Positions 24,407-32,947 of a stretch of DNA of 64,000 bases are shown piece by piece; the first letter of the stretch is position 1; every line of letters starts with the position of its first letter. The DNA comes from Lewinellaceae bacterium (GTDB lineage: Bacteria > Bacteroidota > Bacteroidia > Chitinophagales > Saprospiraceae): assembly GCA_020636375.1 (NCBI GenBank), contig JACJXZ010000011.1, forward strand, positions 1-64,000. Reading direction: 5' to 3'. Position numbers and translations under genes: made by a program. The notes beneath the pieces are model-generated. The model was not told where the DNA came from. It did no database searches and saw only the letters and a program-made list of their open reading frames with translations.

Positions 24407-27400
24407 TCAGGAGCATGCCTCCCCGTACGCCGCCTCGCTCATCCCAAACTCCGGGTCCACCACCTTCACCTCCGCCCAGCTCAGGCCGTACAGCTTGTAT
24501 ACCAGGAGGTCGATTTCGGCTTCGAGGGGGAGGGTGGAGGAGGTGGGGGTGGATTGTTTGAGCATGGTGATATGTTCTACTTTTTGCCTTATTTTGCTGC
24601 TCAGTAAGTTGTCCTTTTTTATCGGTATTTGTTCCAGATATTGCCGGATGAACCTTAAATATCCTCCCCGGATGGAAGAAGTTATATTGGAGTAATAAAA
24701 ATGGACAAGAGTTGAGTTTAAGATTCCCAACAGATGTGTTTTTTCGGTTGGAAGGATATAAGCCGTGTTTACACAATAATAGCCGCCATAATCATACAGG
24801 CACTCGGCTTTGAGAGCTATGTCCGGAAGCATTATCTTCGGCTTTTCAAATTCCTCATAATACTCACAGGCCCTTAGCTCCCACCAATAGTCCCCCTGGT
24901 CGTGTCTCTGGCGGGCTTTTTCGGCAAAGGGAAGAAGATGGTTTGCGATTGCGGGATAAGAGGATTCGAGTTTTTCAAAAGCCTGTTCTTCGGTATGGTC
25001 ACTGAACTGCTCTTTTGTCCATCCCTTTGGAAAAAGGATGAGGAACTTATCGGCAACCGGCGGCACATACCGCTTAATATCCCTCCCCGCCAGAAACGGC
25101 TTAATCACCTCTGCACTCTTCGGGTCTTCCGCGATCAACTGATCTTTAGTGGCTTCATCAATGACAAAAGCCTCATTGTAGCCGGTTTTGATACCGTAAT
25201 AAATCTTCCCCTCCACATATTCCCCCAGTGGTATTCCCGCCTGCCTGAGCTTTTCCATCAACTGCTGGGTGCGCGCGTCCGCCAGCGTCCAGCCCTCCTC
25301 ACTCAGGGCGGATTGCAGGGAGGTGAATTGAATGCCGTGGACGTACTCGGCAAAGCCCTCCTGCACCAGTTCCGGTACGTTGGCGGCGCGGAACTCGCCG
25401 GCGGGTTTGGCCTTTTGCAGGGACAGGATGCAGGGGTAGGTGGTAGCCTCTTCGAATACCGGCAGGTCGCCGAAGTCGATGATCTCCAGGAGGCGGCGCT
25501 TCAGCAGCCACTCGCGCAGGGGCTTGCCGAAGTTGGCCCGCATGAATTTGTTGGAGATGATGTAGCTGAAATGGCCGTCTTTCTTCAGCAGGCTCAAACC
25601 TCTTTCGATAAAGAAAACGAGGATGTCGGCGGTGCCGGCGTAGGTGGTGTAGTACTGCTTCAGGTAAGGCTTCAGGTAAGAAATCTCCTCCTGCCGGATG
25701 TAGGGCGGGTTGCCGATCACTACATCGAAACCGGCGTAGTTGCCATCCTCATCCAGCGCTTCCGGGAATTCGAAGCGCCATTCGAAAGCGTCTTCGTAGA
25801 AGGCCTTCTGCTTTTCAGCCACCCGGGCCTCCAGGGCCGCTACTTCCTGCGCCAGTTGCTCGCGCTGCTCCAGGTCTTTTTTGTCGAAGATCATCACGCT
25901 CTGCATCAGCTGAGCTTCCTTCTCTTTCAGCTCCCGGTAGTCTTTGTCCCTGAAGGATGAAAAGGCGCCGAATTCCTTTTTGAGCTGCTCGATCTCCTGG
26001 CGGATGACGCCCTTGGCGCCGGGCACGTCTTTGTACAGGGCAACCTTTTCCTTGTAGGTGCGGGTCAGGTCTTTGAGGCGTTTTCTTTCCCGGTCCGTAA
26101 AGTGCTTGTACGTGCCTTTCAGCTCAAACCGGCTCACCAGCGAGTTCCCCTGCTTGATGTTGATGTCGATGTTGGGCAGGGTTTCCAGGGCGCTATTCGC
26201 TATTCGCTGTTGACTGTTCGCTGTTCGGTACTCGTCGCGCAGTTCGGGGGCGTCGGCGTAGCAGACGGGGGAGGCGGGGTCATTTGCGATGTTTGATGTT
26301 TGATTTTTGATGTCCGGGCCGGGGTCATTTCCGCCTTCCGCCCCGTCTTCGCTGCCGCTCTTCCGGGTAAACTTCCGATCCCGACCTCCTTCGTCGGTAC
26401 GGGACTCTCTACGGTCGTTTCCGCCTTCCGCCTTTGAGTGTCCGCCTTCCGCCTTCCCACTTCCCACTTGGTAATACGCATTTTTCAGCAGTTCGATCCA
26501 CAGCCGGAGCCGGCAGATTTTCACCGAGTTGGGGTTGATGTCCACCCCGAAGAGGCAGTTTTCGATGAGGGTTTGCTTTTCGTGGAAGAGGGCTTCCTGC
26601 ACGCGCTGGCTGTCGCGCACGCCGGGGCGGTATTCGAACAGTTCGTCGGTGCGTTGCCAGGCCACGGCCAGCTCGTCGTTTTCCACCTCCACGCGCACGG
26701 GCAGGGGCTTGCCGTCGCGGCCCAGCAGGATGCCCAGCTCGCTCTTGATGGCGATCAGCTCGTTGAGGGAGGAGACGAGGAAGTGGCCCGAGCCCACCGC
26801 CGGGTCGCACACCTTGATGCTGTTGACGAGGCGGTTGGCCTCCTGCAAGTCCTCCGGATCGTAAATGCGGCCCAGGTAGTTGGCCAGCCCCTCGAAGCTG
26901 CCGCCCTCGAATTCGGCAAAGCGGGGCGATTCGCGGAATTTCTGCACCACGGCCCGGCGCAATGTTTCCCGGCACATATACATGGTGATGAATCCGGGCG
27001 TGAAGAAGGCGCCGTCCTGGTAGCCGTTGATCTTTTCGAAGATGAGGCCCAGCACGGAGGCGTTGATGAGGGTTTTGTTCTCCTCCTGGATGGCCTCCGA
27101 GCCCTCCGAGCTGAAGTCGTAGGCGTCGAGGAAGGCGAAGAGGTAGTCCAGCACTTTCAGCTCGCCGGTGCGGCGTTTGCCTTTGGCGTCGCGCAGCACG
27201 GTGCCGTTCATCAGGGGCAGGGTGAAGCGGTCTTTGAGGCTGTTGATGCGGAGGGTGGCGTCTTCCAGTTCGCTGATCTCGAAGAGGGAGCTGTTGAGAT
27301 AGGGGATGTGGGCGAATTTTTTCTGCACGTAGGCCGGCCGATCCGCCGGCTGTTTGGCCAGCACGTCGAAGAACAGCTCGCTGAGTTCGTCGAAGTCGGC

Positions 27401-28492
27401 GATGGTCCGGCTGTTGAGGAAGCGGTAAGCGGCCTCGCCCCGGTGGTACTTCAACAGCTGCGCTTCCAGCAGTTTGAGGAAGAGGATGCGATTGATCCAG
27501 GTGATGGCCAGCTCCAGGGCAACGTTGAACAGCTGTTCTTCCCGGCCCTCGCCGTAGCTGCTCAGGCGGGGTGCCTTGTGGAGGCGGCCCTCGCTCTCCA
27601 GCATGGCGATGGTATTTTCCAGGAGGGAACCGTGGTTGCGCTGGGCCGCCGGCTTGCGCTGTATGACTTTTTTGTTCTTTTCCTTGCTTTCCTCCAGCCC
27701 GATGAGGTGCAGCAGCTCCCGGTAGAAGTCTTTGTTGAGGTTGTTGCTGTCGTTGGCGAAGGGCAGCCGCAGCAGGTGGGTGGGGGAGAGGGCCTTGAAG
27801 AGGGGGATGAGCTTGTCGTCGTCCTGGGGGCTGTTGTTGCGCAGCGGCTTTTCGAAGTCTCTGATGTCAAATGTGGCGCAGGGCAGCTCTTCCTCCAGGC
27901 CCTCCACGAACGGACCGGCTATTTCCCGGTAGAAAAACTCGGTGGTGCTCTGGGTCTTGCGGCCGTCGCGCCAGGCTTCGAAGTCCTTTTGCAGGCGGCG
28001 GTTCTGGTAGAACAGCTTGTCGAAATCCGCCGCGTCGAAGATATGCCAGCGGTAGATGTCGGTAATGACGAGGTATTTCAGGTCGGTATTGCGGTGTTCG
28101 GTTCGTTCCCGGAAGTAGTAGAGGATGAGTTCGTGCAGGGCTTTGGCATTGGGCTTTTCCCGGCTGATCATATCGGCGGCCTGGGGGTCGGTTTTGCCGC
28201 GGGGCCGTTTCACTTCGAAGAGCACGCCCACCGGGCTGGCGGATTTGTCTCCGGTGTGGATCACCAGGTCGGCCCGCCCTTTGGTGGCGATGAGGTGGTG
28301 GTCCTTGTACCAGGTGTGGTTGAGGAAGTCGCGCAGGTGGTTCTTGGCGTTCTCCTCGCTTTCGTCGGTGTCGATGCGTTCGAGCAGGGTGCGCAGGTTG
28401 GCCTTGAAGGCCTCAATGTCCGCCCGCAGGACTTTCTCCTTGCGGTAGGCCTTGTTGAGGGCGCGTTTGACGGGTATGGGTCGGAGCTTCAT
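24407..28492 (-). CDS. Type IIG restriction-modification enzyme (Eco57I/TaqI-like)
   Basis: About 1,361 residues from ATG 28492 (MKLRPIPVKRAL), combining DNA cleavage, N6-adenine methylation and target recognition in one chain. In order: a PD-(D/E)XK nuclease (GRADLVIHTG then GVLFEVKRP, about 65-95); a helical connector; the methyltransferase with SAM motif CDPAVGSGHFLVS (about 560) and catalytic VIGNPPYIRQ (about 928); and a TaqI-type specificity domain (YYGIKTGYNEAFVID, LAGRDIKRY) with a C-terminal coil. Between the SAM motif and NPPY, at 26,200-26,460, sits an in-frame stretch derived from dispersed repeats. The last ~115 bp are duplicated beyond the Abi gene. Confidence 0.9.
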   Translation of the reverse strand: MKLRPIPVKRALNKAYRKEKVLRADIEAFKANLRTLLERIDTDESEENAKNHLRDFLNHTWYKDHHLIATKGRADLVIHTGDKSASPVGVLFEVKRPRGKTDPQAADMISREKPNAKALHELILYYFRERTEHRNTDLKYLVITDIYRWHIFDAADFDKLFYQNRRLQKDFEAWRDGRKTQSTTEFFYREIAGPFVEGLEEELPCATFDIRDFEKPLRNNSPQDDDKLIPLFKALSPTHLLRLPFANDSNNLNKDFYRELLHLIGLEESKEKNKKVIQRKPAAQRNHGSLLENTIAMLESEGRLHKAPRLSSYGEGREEQLFNVALELAITWINRILFLKLLEAQLLKYHRGEAAYRFLNSRTIADFDELSELFFDVLAKQPADRPAYVQKKFAHIPYLNSSLFEISELEDATLRINSLKDRFTLPLMNGTVLRDAKGKRRTGELKVLDYLFAFLDAYDFSSEGSEAIQEENKTLINASVLGLIFEKINGYQDGAFFTPGFITMYMCRETLRRAVVQKFRESPRFAEFEGGSFEGLANYLGRIYDPEDLQEANRLVNSIKVCDPAVGSGHFLVSSLNELIAIKSELGILLGRDGKPLPVRVEVENDELAVAWQRTDELFEYRPGVRDSQRVQEALFHEKQTLIENCLFGVDINPNSVKICRLRLWIELLKNAYYQVGSGKAEGGHSKAEGGNDRRESRTDEGGRDRKFTRKSGSEDGAEGGNDPGPDIKNQTSNIANDPASPVCYADAPELRDEYRTANSQQRIANSALETLPNIDINIKQGNSLVSRFELKGTYKHFTDRERKRLKDLTRTYKEKVALYKDVPGAKGVIRQEIEQLKKEFGAFSSFRDKDYRELKEKEAQLMQSVMIFDKKDLEQREQLAQEVAALEARVAEKQKAFYEDAFEWRFEFPEALDEDGNYAGFDVVIGNPPYIRQEEISYLKPYLKQYYTTYAGTADILVFFIERGLSLLKKDGHFSYIISNKFMRANFGKPLREWLLKRRLLEIIDFGDLPVFEEATTYPCILSLQKAKPAGEFRAANVPELVQEGFAEYVHGIQFTSLQSALSEEGWTLADARTQQLMEKLRQAGIPLGEYVEGKIYYGIKTGYNEAFVIDEATKDQLIAEDPKSAEVIKPFLAGRDIKRYVPPVADKFLILFPKGWTKEQFSDHTEEQAFEKLESSYPAIANHLLPFAEKARQRHDQGDYWWELRACEYYEEFEKPKIMLPDIALKAECLYDYGGYYCVNTAYILPTEKTHLLGILNSTLVHFYYSNITSSIRGGYLRFIRQYLEQIPIKKDNLLSSKIRQKVEHITMLKQSTPTSSTLPLEAEIDLLVYKLYGLSWAEVKVVDPEFGMSEAAYGEACS

Positions 28493-28929
28493 GTTGGGTT
28501 GTCGATGGTTTAGAGATGTTTGGGGGGCGATATTTGTAGTTGGGGTGCGGTTTTTTTTATGCCTTGCTTTTTGCAATTAGTAACTATTCGCAACTATTTA
28601 GGTGGCCTGCCACCTAACCCGGTTTTATCGCCAAAAAGACACGAAAATTTATCCGGACTTCGGCGTGAGCTCAGTCGAACGCTGAACAGACGGACTCCAA
28701 GATTACACCAAGGCTTCGTGCAATCTTTGTGCCTTGGTGTCTCGTCTCTGCGAGCCGGGCAAGCTTTGTGGCACAAGCCTCTTAGCCCAGCTAAATAGTT
28801 ACATATTTTATAAAGATAAGCATTCTGAAATTGTATGGAAAGCTTTTCATTTCATCTTTCGTTGCAAGAATGCATTACTCAGTTTGGAAAGCTGATGCCG
28901 AGGCACAATTTCCCGTTTAGGCCTCATAT
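28493..28929. other. Intergenic region, no gene
   Basis: 437 bp without coding signal. Contains a diverged copy of the 24-bp dispersed repeat (28658-28681, CTTCGGCGTGAGC...). The last ~60 bp before 28930 may be remains of the 5' part of the truncated ATPase gene. Confidence 0.5.
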
Positions 28930-29994
28930 TTGGAAAAATCTACGAAAAATGATCACATTTTTCCAGATTTAGTGTTGTTGATTGCCTGCGGCTCGGCCGC
29001 CTCCTGGATAAAGAAAAAGTTGCTGAAATCCAAAGGGGGGCTGTACAACAGGGTTACCCGAAGGATCAAATTGCAACCTTTCAACCTGCACGAAACGGAA
29101 TTGTTTTGCCGGCAGAAAAACCTGAAATTCACTCGCTACTACATCATTCAGTTGTACATGGCCATGGGCGGCATTCCGTTTTACCTCAATGAATTATATG
29201 CCGGAAAAAGCGTGCCTCAACTCATTGACGAAATTTGTTTCGCCCCCACGGGGCTGCTTTACGACGAGTACGAACAATTGTATTATTCCCTGTTCAAGAA
29301 TGCCGCCAACCATGTCGCCATCATAGAAGCACTTGCCCGGCACCCATACGGTTTGCTGAGGAACCAACTCGTGCAACAATCGGGTCTGCCCGACGGGGGG
29401 ACGTTTACCAGAGCACTCGATGAATTGTTGGAAAGCGGGTTTATCCTCAAATACAGTCCCTTCCGGAAAAAACAAAAAGACAGCATTTACCGGCTCATTG
29501 ACCTGTATTCCTTGTTTTATCTCCGGTTCATAAAAGGCAATACTGCCGGCCAGGCCAATACCTGGCAGAAACTGTCTGCCGAAAGCTCTTTTGCGGCATG
29601 GAGCGGTTATGCATACGAAAATATTTGTATGCTCCACACTCCACAAATATTGTGGAAATTGGGACTCAGCGGCACGATTACCCAGGTCGCATCCTGGCAT
29701 CACAAAGGCGACGACGAGATGCCCGGCGCTCAAATCGACCTGCTCATTGACCGGAAAGATGGTTTTATCAACCTCTGCGAAGCCAAGTTCTCAAATAAAG
29801 AGTTCGTCATCACCAAAGACTATGCTGCCCAACTGCGCCGAAAACGCCTCGTTTTTGAGCATGTCACAAAAACAAAAAAATCGGCCGTCACGACGCTGCT
29901 CACCACTTATCCGGCTATCCAGAACAAGTACTATTTAGAGGAGATTCATTCAGAAGTGTCGATGGAGGATTTGTTTTATGATGATGAAAGGTAA
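28930..29994 (+). pseudogene. 5'-truncated AAA ATPase with DUF234-type nuclease domain
   Basis: 354 codons from a TTG. The family is normally about 450-480 residues with an N-terminal P-loop, and here the Walker A part is missing. What remains begins near the sensor region (LVLLIACGSAASWIKKKLLKS), then the winged-helix part (LPDGGTFTRALDELLESGFI) and the C-terminal PD-(D/E)XK-like DUF234 domain (GAQIDLLIDRKDGFINLCEAKFS, D...ExK). These ATPases are of unknown role and are often multi-copy in Bacteroidota and archaea. Without the P-loop the protein should be inactive as an ATPase, although the frame is otherwise intact. Convergent with xdhC. Confidence 0.75.
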
Positions 29995-30012
29995 AGCGTC
30001 AAAGGGATATAG

Positions 30013-31047
30013 TCACAAATACGCATTTTTCACCTTAATAATCTCCCCCATAATCGCCAGGGCGATCTCCTTCGGCGTTTTCGCATTGATATCCAGCCCG
30101 ATGGGGGCGTGGATGCGGGCGATAGCCTCGTCGGAGAAGCCGGCGGCTTTCAGCCGGGCCACCCGTTTGGCGTGGGTCTTTTTGCTGCCCAAGGCGCCGA
30201 TGTAGGCGATGTCGGAGGGCAGGAGGATGTGCAGGGCGTTGTCGTCGATCTTGGGGTCGTGGGAGAGGACCACGGCGTAGGTGTAGGCGTCGAGGGTGAA
30301 ATCGTTGAGCACCTCGGCCGGGTATTTGTCGAGCAGTTGGTCCGGCGCCTGCGGGAACTGCGACTTGTGGGCGAACACGCCCCGGGGGTCGATCACGATG
30401 GTCTCGAAATCGTACAGGTGCCCCAGCTGGATCAGGTCGGCGGTGATGTGGGCGGCGCCGATGATGAGCATCTGGCTGCGGCTGGGGAATACCTGCAGGA
30501 AGTAGGCGGTGCCTTCCCGCTCCACGCTCTGGCTCTTGCGCTCGCGGTAGGCGCGCAGGGCTTCGGCCTTCAGGGCTTCGGCGACGGGCTGGCCGGCGGC
30601 AGTTCCGTCCGGCAGTATTACACTATGCCAGCCTTGGCCATCCTCCAGGCGGGATACGAGGATGCAGGGCTGGTTGCCCTCCAGCTTTTCCCGAAGCAGG
30701 GCCCAGGCCGCCCGCTCCTTCGGCCGTTCGTCGAAGGCGAGGAAACGCTCGGTGAACACCTGGATTTTGCCCCCGCAGCTGAGGCCCACCGCCCAGGCGT
30801 CTTCGTCGGCCACGCCGAAGGCCAGCCGTTTGGCCTTTCCTTCCTTGATCAGCGGCATCGCTTCCCGGATGACGGCCCCTTCCACGCAGCCGCCGCTCAC
30901 CGAGCCGGCCATTTCCGTATCTTTCGTAACGAGCATGGTGGAACCCACCGGGCGGGGCGAAGACCCCCAGGTCTGTATGACGGTGGCTATGGCAAACTCG
31001 TGGTTTTTATTGGTCCATTCCTGTAAGTAGGGAAGCAATTCTTTCAT
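30013..31047 (-). CDS. XdhC-family molybdoenzyme maturation factor
   Basis: 345 residues from ATG 31047 (MKELLPYLQEW). XdhC proteins bind molybdenum cofactor, help sulfurate it and insert it into xanthine dehydrogenase/CO dehydrogenase-type enzymes. Visible are the N-terminal XdhC/CoxI domain (TWGSSPRPVGSTM, GSVSGGCVEGAV, the conserved Cys in GLSCGGKIQVF) and the C-terminal Rossmann domain (MLIIGAAHITADL, YIGALGSKKTHA, IHAPIGLDINAKTPKEIA). It stands divergently before the cox cluster and has the same palindromic operator as coxM 14 bp before its start, so both transcripts are probably under one repressor. The second XdhC gene of the locus is at 41228. Confidence 0.93.
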   Translation of the reverse strand: MKELLPYLQEWTNKNHEFAIATVIQTWGSSPRPVGSTMLVTKDTEMAGSVSGGCVEGAVIREAMPLIKEGKAKRLAFGVADEDAWAVGLSCGGKIQVFTERFLAFDERPKERAAWALLREKLEGNQPCILVSRLEDGQGWHSVILPDGTAAGQPVAEALKAEALRAYRERKSQSVEREGTAYFLQVFPSRSQMLIIGAAHITADLIQLGHLYDFETIVIDPRGVFAHKSQFPQAPDQLLDKYPAEVLNDFTLDAYTYAVVLSHDPKIDDNALHILLPSDIAYIGALGSKKTHAKRVARLKAAGFSDEAIARIHAPIGLDINAKTPKEIALAIMGEIIKVKNAYL

Positions 31048-31060
31048 TTTGAACAATTTT

Positions 31061-31078
31061 TTAGAAAAAATATTCTAA
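31061..31078. promoter_or_regulatory. Palindromic operator before xdhC
   Basis: TTAGAA-AAAATA-TTCTAA, an 18-bp palindrome with a 6-bp spacer (7-bp arms if extended), lies 14 bp before the xdhC ATG. The same arms and spacing occur before coxM at 34207-34224. The likely ligand is the TetR-family regulator encoded at 42424, by inference. Confidence 0.65.
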
Positions 31079-31125
31079 ATTAGCGAAAGGTTTGTTTTGG
31101 TAAAAATACAAAAGAACCCGATAAA

Positions 31126-31174
31126 TCACTCATTCACTCATTCACTCATTCACTCATTCACTCATTCACTCATT
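31126..31174. repeat. 8-bp tandem array (TCACTCAT) before a start codon
   Basis: Six copies of TCACTCAT in a row end five bases before ATG 31179. Because of the position, copy number would change the leader or promoter spacing of the membrane protein gene. Confidence 0.85.
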
Positions 31175-31178
31175 CCCC

Positions 31179-31649
31179 ATGTCCCATTCACCCAAATCCT
31201 GCCCCTGCCCATCGAAAAAGGAGCCGAAGCGGAAGGCCAAGTCCCTCTCTGTGCTTAGCGGGTTGCTCATCGTGCTGTTGCCCAAGTGCCCCTTCTGTAT
31301 CCTAACCTTTTCCAGCGCCATAACGTTGTGCAGCGGGGCGAAAATCTACCAGCACGCGCCAGGATGGGCGTCCTTCATCTCCATTGGCCTGGCGGCCGCC
31401 ACGCTGGCCCTGCTGGCGTGGAATTACAAGGGCCGGCGAACGCTGGCGGCGGCGGCCCTCGTCCTGGTCGGCAGCTATTTCATCATCTCCAGCGAGTTGT
31501 GGACGGGCGAGCTGGCGGAATACTACTGGGGCGCCTTCTTTTTGCTGCTCGGCGTTTGGGTGAACGGCAGCTTTTACTTTTTTTTCCGGCAGTGGGTGCG
31601 GCCGGCGTATGATTTTGTGAGAGAGAAGTACCTGGAAAGAGTGAGATAA
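31179..31649 (+). CDS. Small inner-membrane protein with CPFC motif
   Basis: 156 residues. A basic, Cys-containing N-terminus (SCPCPSKKEPKRKAKS) is followed by about four membrane segments (SLSVLSGLLIVLLPKCPFC, the region around SFISIGLAAATLALLAW, AALVLVGSYFIISS, YWGAFFLLLGVWVNG). The CPFC pair at the end of the first segment recalls MerC/MerT-like metal-handling membrane proteins, but the match is weak. It lies between xdhC and moaD at the head of the cox region and could serve copper or redox supply for the Cu-Mo enzyme; this is inference from context. Confidence 0.7.
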   Translation: MSHSPKSCPCPSKKEPKRKAKSLSVLSGLLIVLLPKCPFCILTFSSAITLCSGAKIYQHAPGWASFISIGLAAATLALLAWNYKGRRTLAAAALVLVGSYFIISSELWTGELAEYYWGAFFLLLGVWVNGSFYFFFRQWVRPAYDFVREKYLERVR

Positions 31650-32039
31650 TGATCTTATGAGAGGAGCGAGTTGTTATAGGGCTAAATGGTTATATTGTCA
31701 TATTGTTGGCAGAGCCTGGGCTGGGAAATGGCCATGTTGCCGGGCTGGCTGAACTTCGCGATCGGCTAACATTCCAGCAATATTTCAGGGCGCGATTCCT
31801 TTTTGTGCCCCTTGCTCGGTTTTAGGTCTTAGGCTGTAGGTTTTAGGGGCAACCCAGGCCTAATCGGACTCTCAATAGGCACCTAACGCCCAAAACCTAA
31901 CACCTAAATCCTCCCAACACCGGAGGGGGCACAATTTAGCATCGCGCCCATATTTCAATATCACCACCCGAAGCCCACATCAGGCCAACAATATAACAAT
32001 ATAACAATATAACAATATAACAATATAACAATATAACAA
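31650..32039. repeat. Intergenic region ending in an 8-bp tandem array before moaD
   Basis: No gene in 31650-31985. From about 31986 six to seven copies of CAATATAA run up to the ATG of the MoaD-like gene at 32040, with the last unit touching the start codon. Confidence 0.8.
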
Positions 32040-32312
32040 ATGCCAACCGTCAGATTCACCACCGCCCTCAGGCGCTTTTTCCCTTCTCTGAAGGAGAGGG
32101 AGGTCGCCGGAGGCACCGTCGCCGAAGTGCTGGAAGAAGTGGAAGCCCTGTACCCCGGCATCAGGGAATACGTCCTGGATGAACAGGGCCGCCTGCGCCA
32201 GCACGTCAACATCTTCCTCAGCGGCGAGCTCATCGAAGACAAGGAAACCCTGCTGGACAAGGTAGGGGAAAAGGATGAGGTGTATGTTTTTCAGGCATTA
32301 TCCGGAGGGTAG
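32040..32312 (+). CDS. MoaD/ThiS-like sulfur-carrier protein
   Basis: 90 residues with the ubiquitin-like pattern: MPTVRFTTALRRFF at the start, a central LEEVEALYPGIREYVL, NIFLSGELI, and the obligatory C-terminal Gly-Gly (QALSGG). The C-terminal glycine is adenylated and thiocarboxylated to donate sulfur, as in molybdopterin synthesis or related pathways. It is longer than the N-terminal-trimmed MoaD and typical of the MoaD-like proteins found next to BNR-repeat genes. Upstream of the molybdenum-dependent cox genes, it may serve cofactor sulfur supply; a different acceptor is possible because no moaE is nearby. Confidence 0.88.
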   Translation: MPTVRFTTALRRFFPSLKEREVAGGTVAEVLEEVEALYPGIREYVLDEQGRLRQHVNIFLSGELIEDKETLLDKVGEKDEVYVFQALSGG

Positions 32313-32344
32313 GCCCAGATGGGGCCATTGCCGAATTTTTTAAT

Positions 32345-32747
32345 GGCTGTATTGTTATGCGAATCCAGGGCTAAATCCAAGAGGTTGTTAAAGTGCCGTT
32401 TTAGGCCCAGGCGCTTACGTTCTCTTCAGCGCCGGAACACGAGCCGGAATTTCACCCTTGTATTTAGTTCTACTTTGTTAACTTAAAGTTTCGAGCCATC
32501 TGGAGCGCGGGCCTCCAGGCCCGCTGCCTTCTAAAAGAAAGGGTTTTATGAAATTTTAAATCTATTTTTTCATGCTTGATATGGATACCGCGCTTATAAG
32601 TTAACAAAGTAGAATTAGGTTCGTTGCCCTTTTACGATTACGGCCCTCCGGGCCTGGGGAAGCAATACCTGCTTCTTTCTACTAACATTATGGCCCTCTG
32701 GGCCGCTGCATGGCCATTTAGCCCTGGATTCGCATAGCAGTATAGCA
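32345..32747. repeat. Composite inverted-repeat region with an inner MITE-like element
   Basis: ATGCGAATCCAGGGCTAAAT near 32357-32376 returns inverted at 32717-32736, with imperfect extension on both sides (about 30 bp arms). Inside, 32468-32485 and 32597-32614 form a perfect 18-bp inverted repeat (TTCTACTTTGTTAACTTA) framing about 150 bp with a GCGGGCCTCCAGGCCCGC hairpin. No gene. Confidence 0.75.
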
Positions 32748-32940
32748 ATATAGCAATATAGCAATATAGCAGTATAGCAATATAGCAGTATAGCAATATA
32801 GCAATATAGCAATATAGCAATATAGCAATTTAGCAATATAGCAATATAGCAATATAGCAATATAGCAATATAGCAATATAGCAATATAGCAATATAGCAA
32901 TATAGCAATATAGCAATATAGCAATTTAGCAATTTAGCAA
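32737..32940. repeat. Long 8-bp tandem array (CAATATAG) before a start codon
   Basis: About 25 copies of CAATATAG with occasional CAGTATAG/CAATTTAG variants run from 32737 to within 8 bp of the ATG at 32948. Open frames through it only mirror the repeat. Confidence 0.9.
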
Positions 32941-32947
32941 CCCAACC

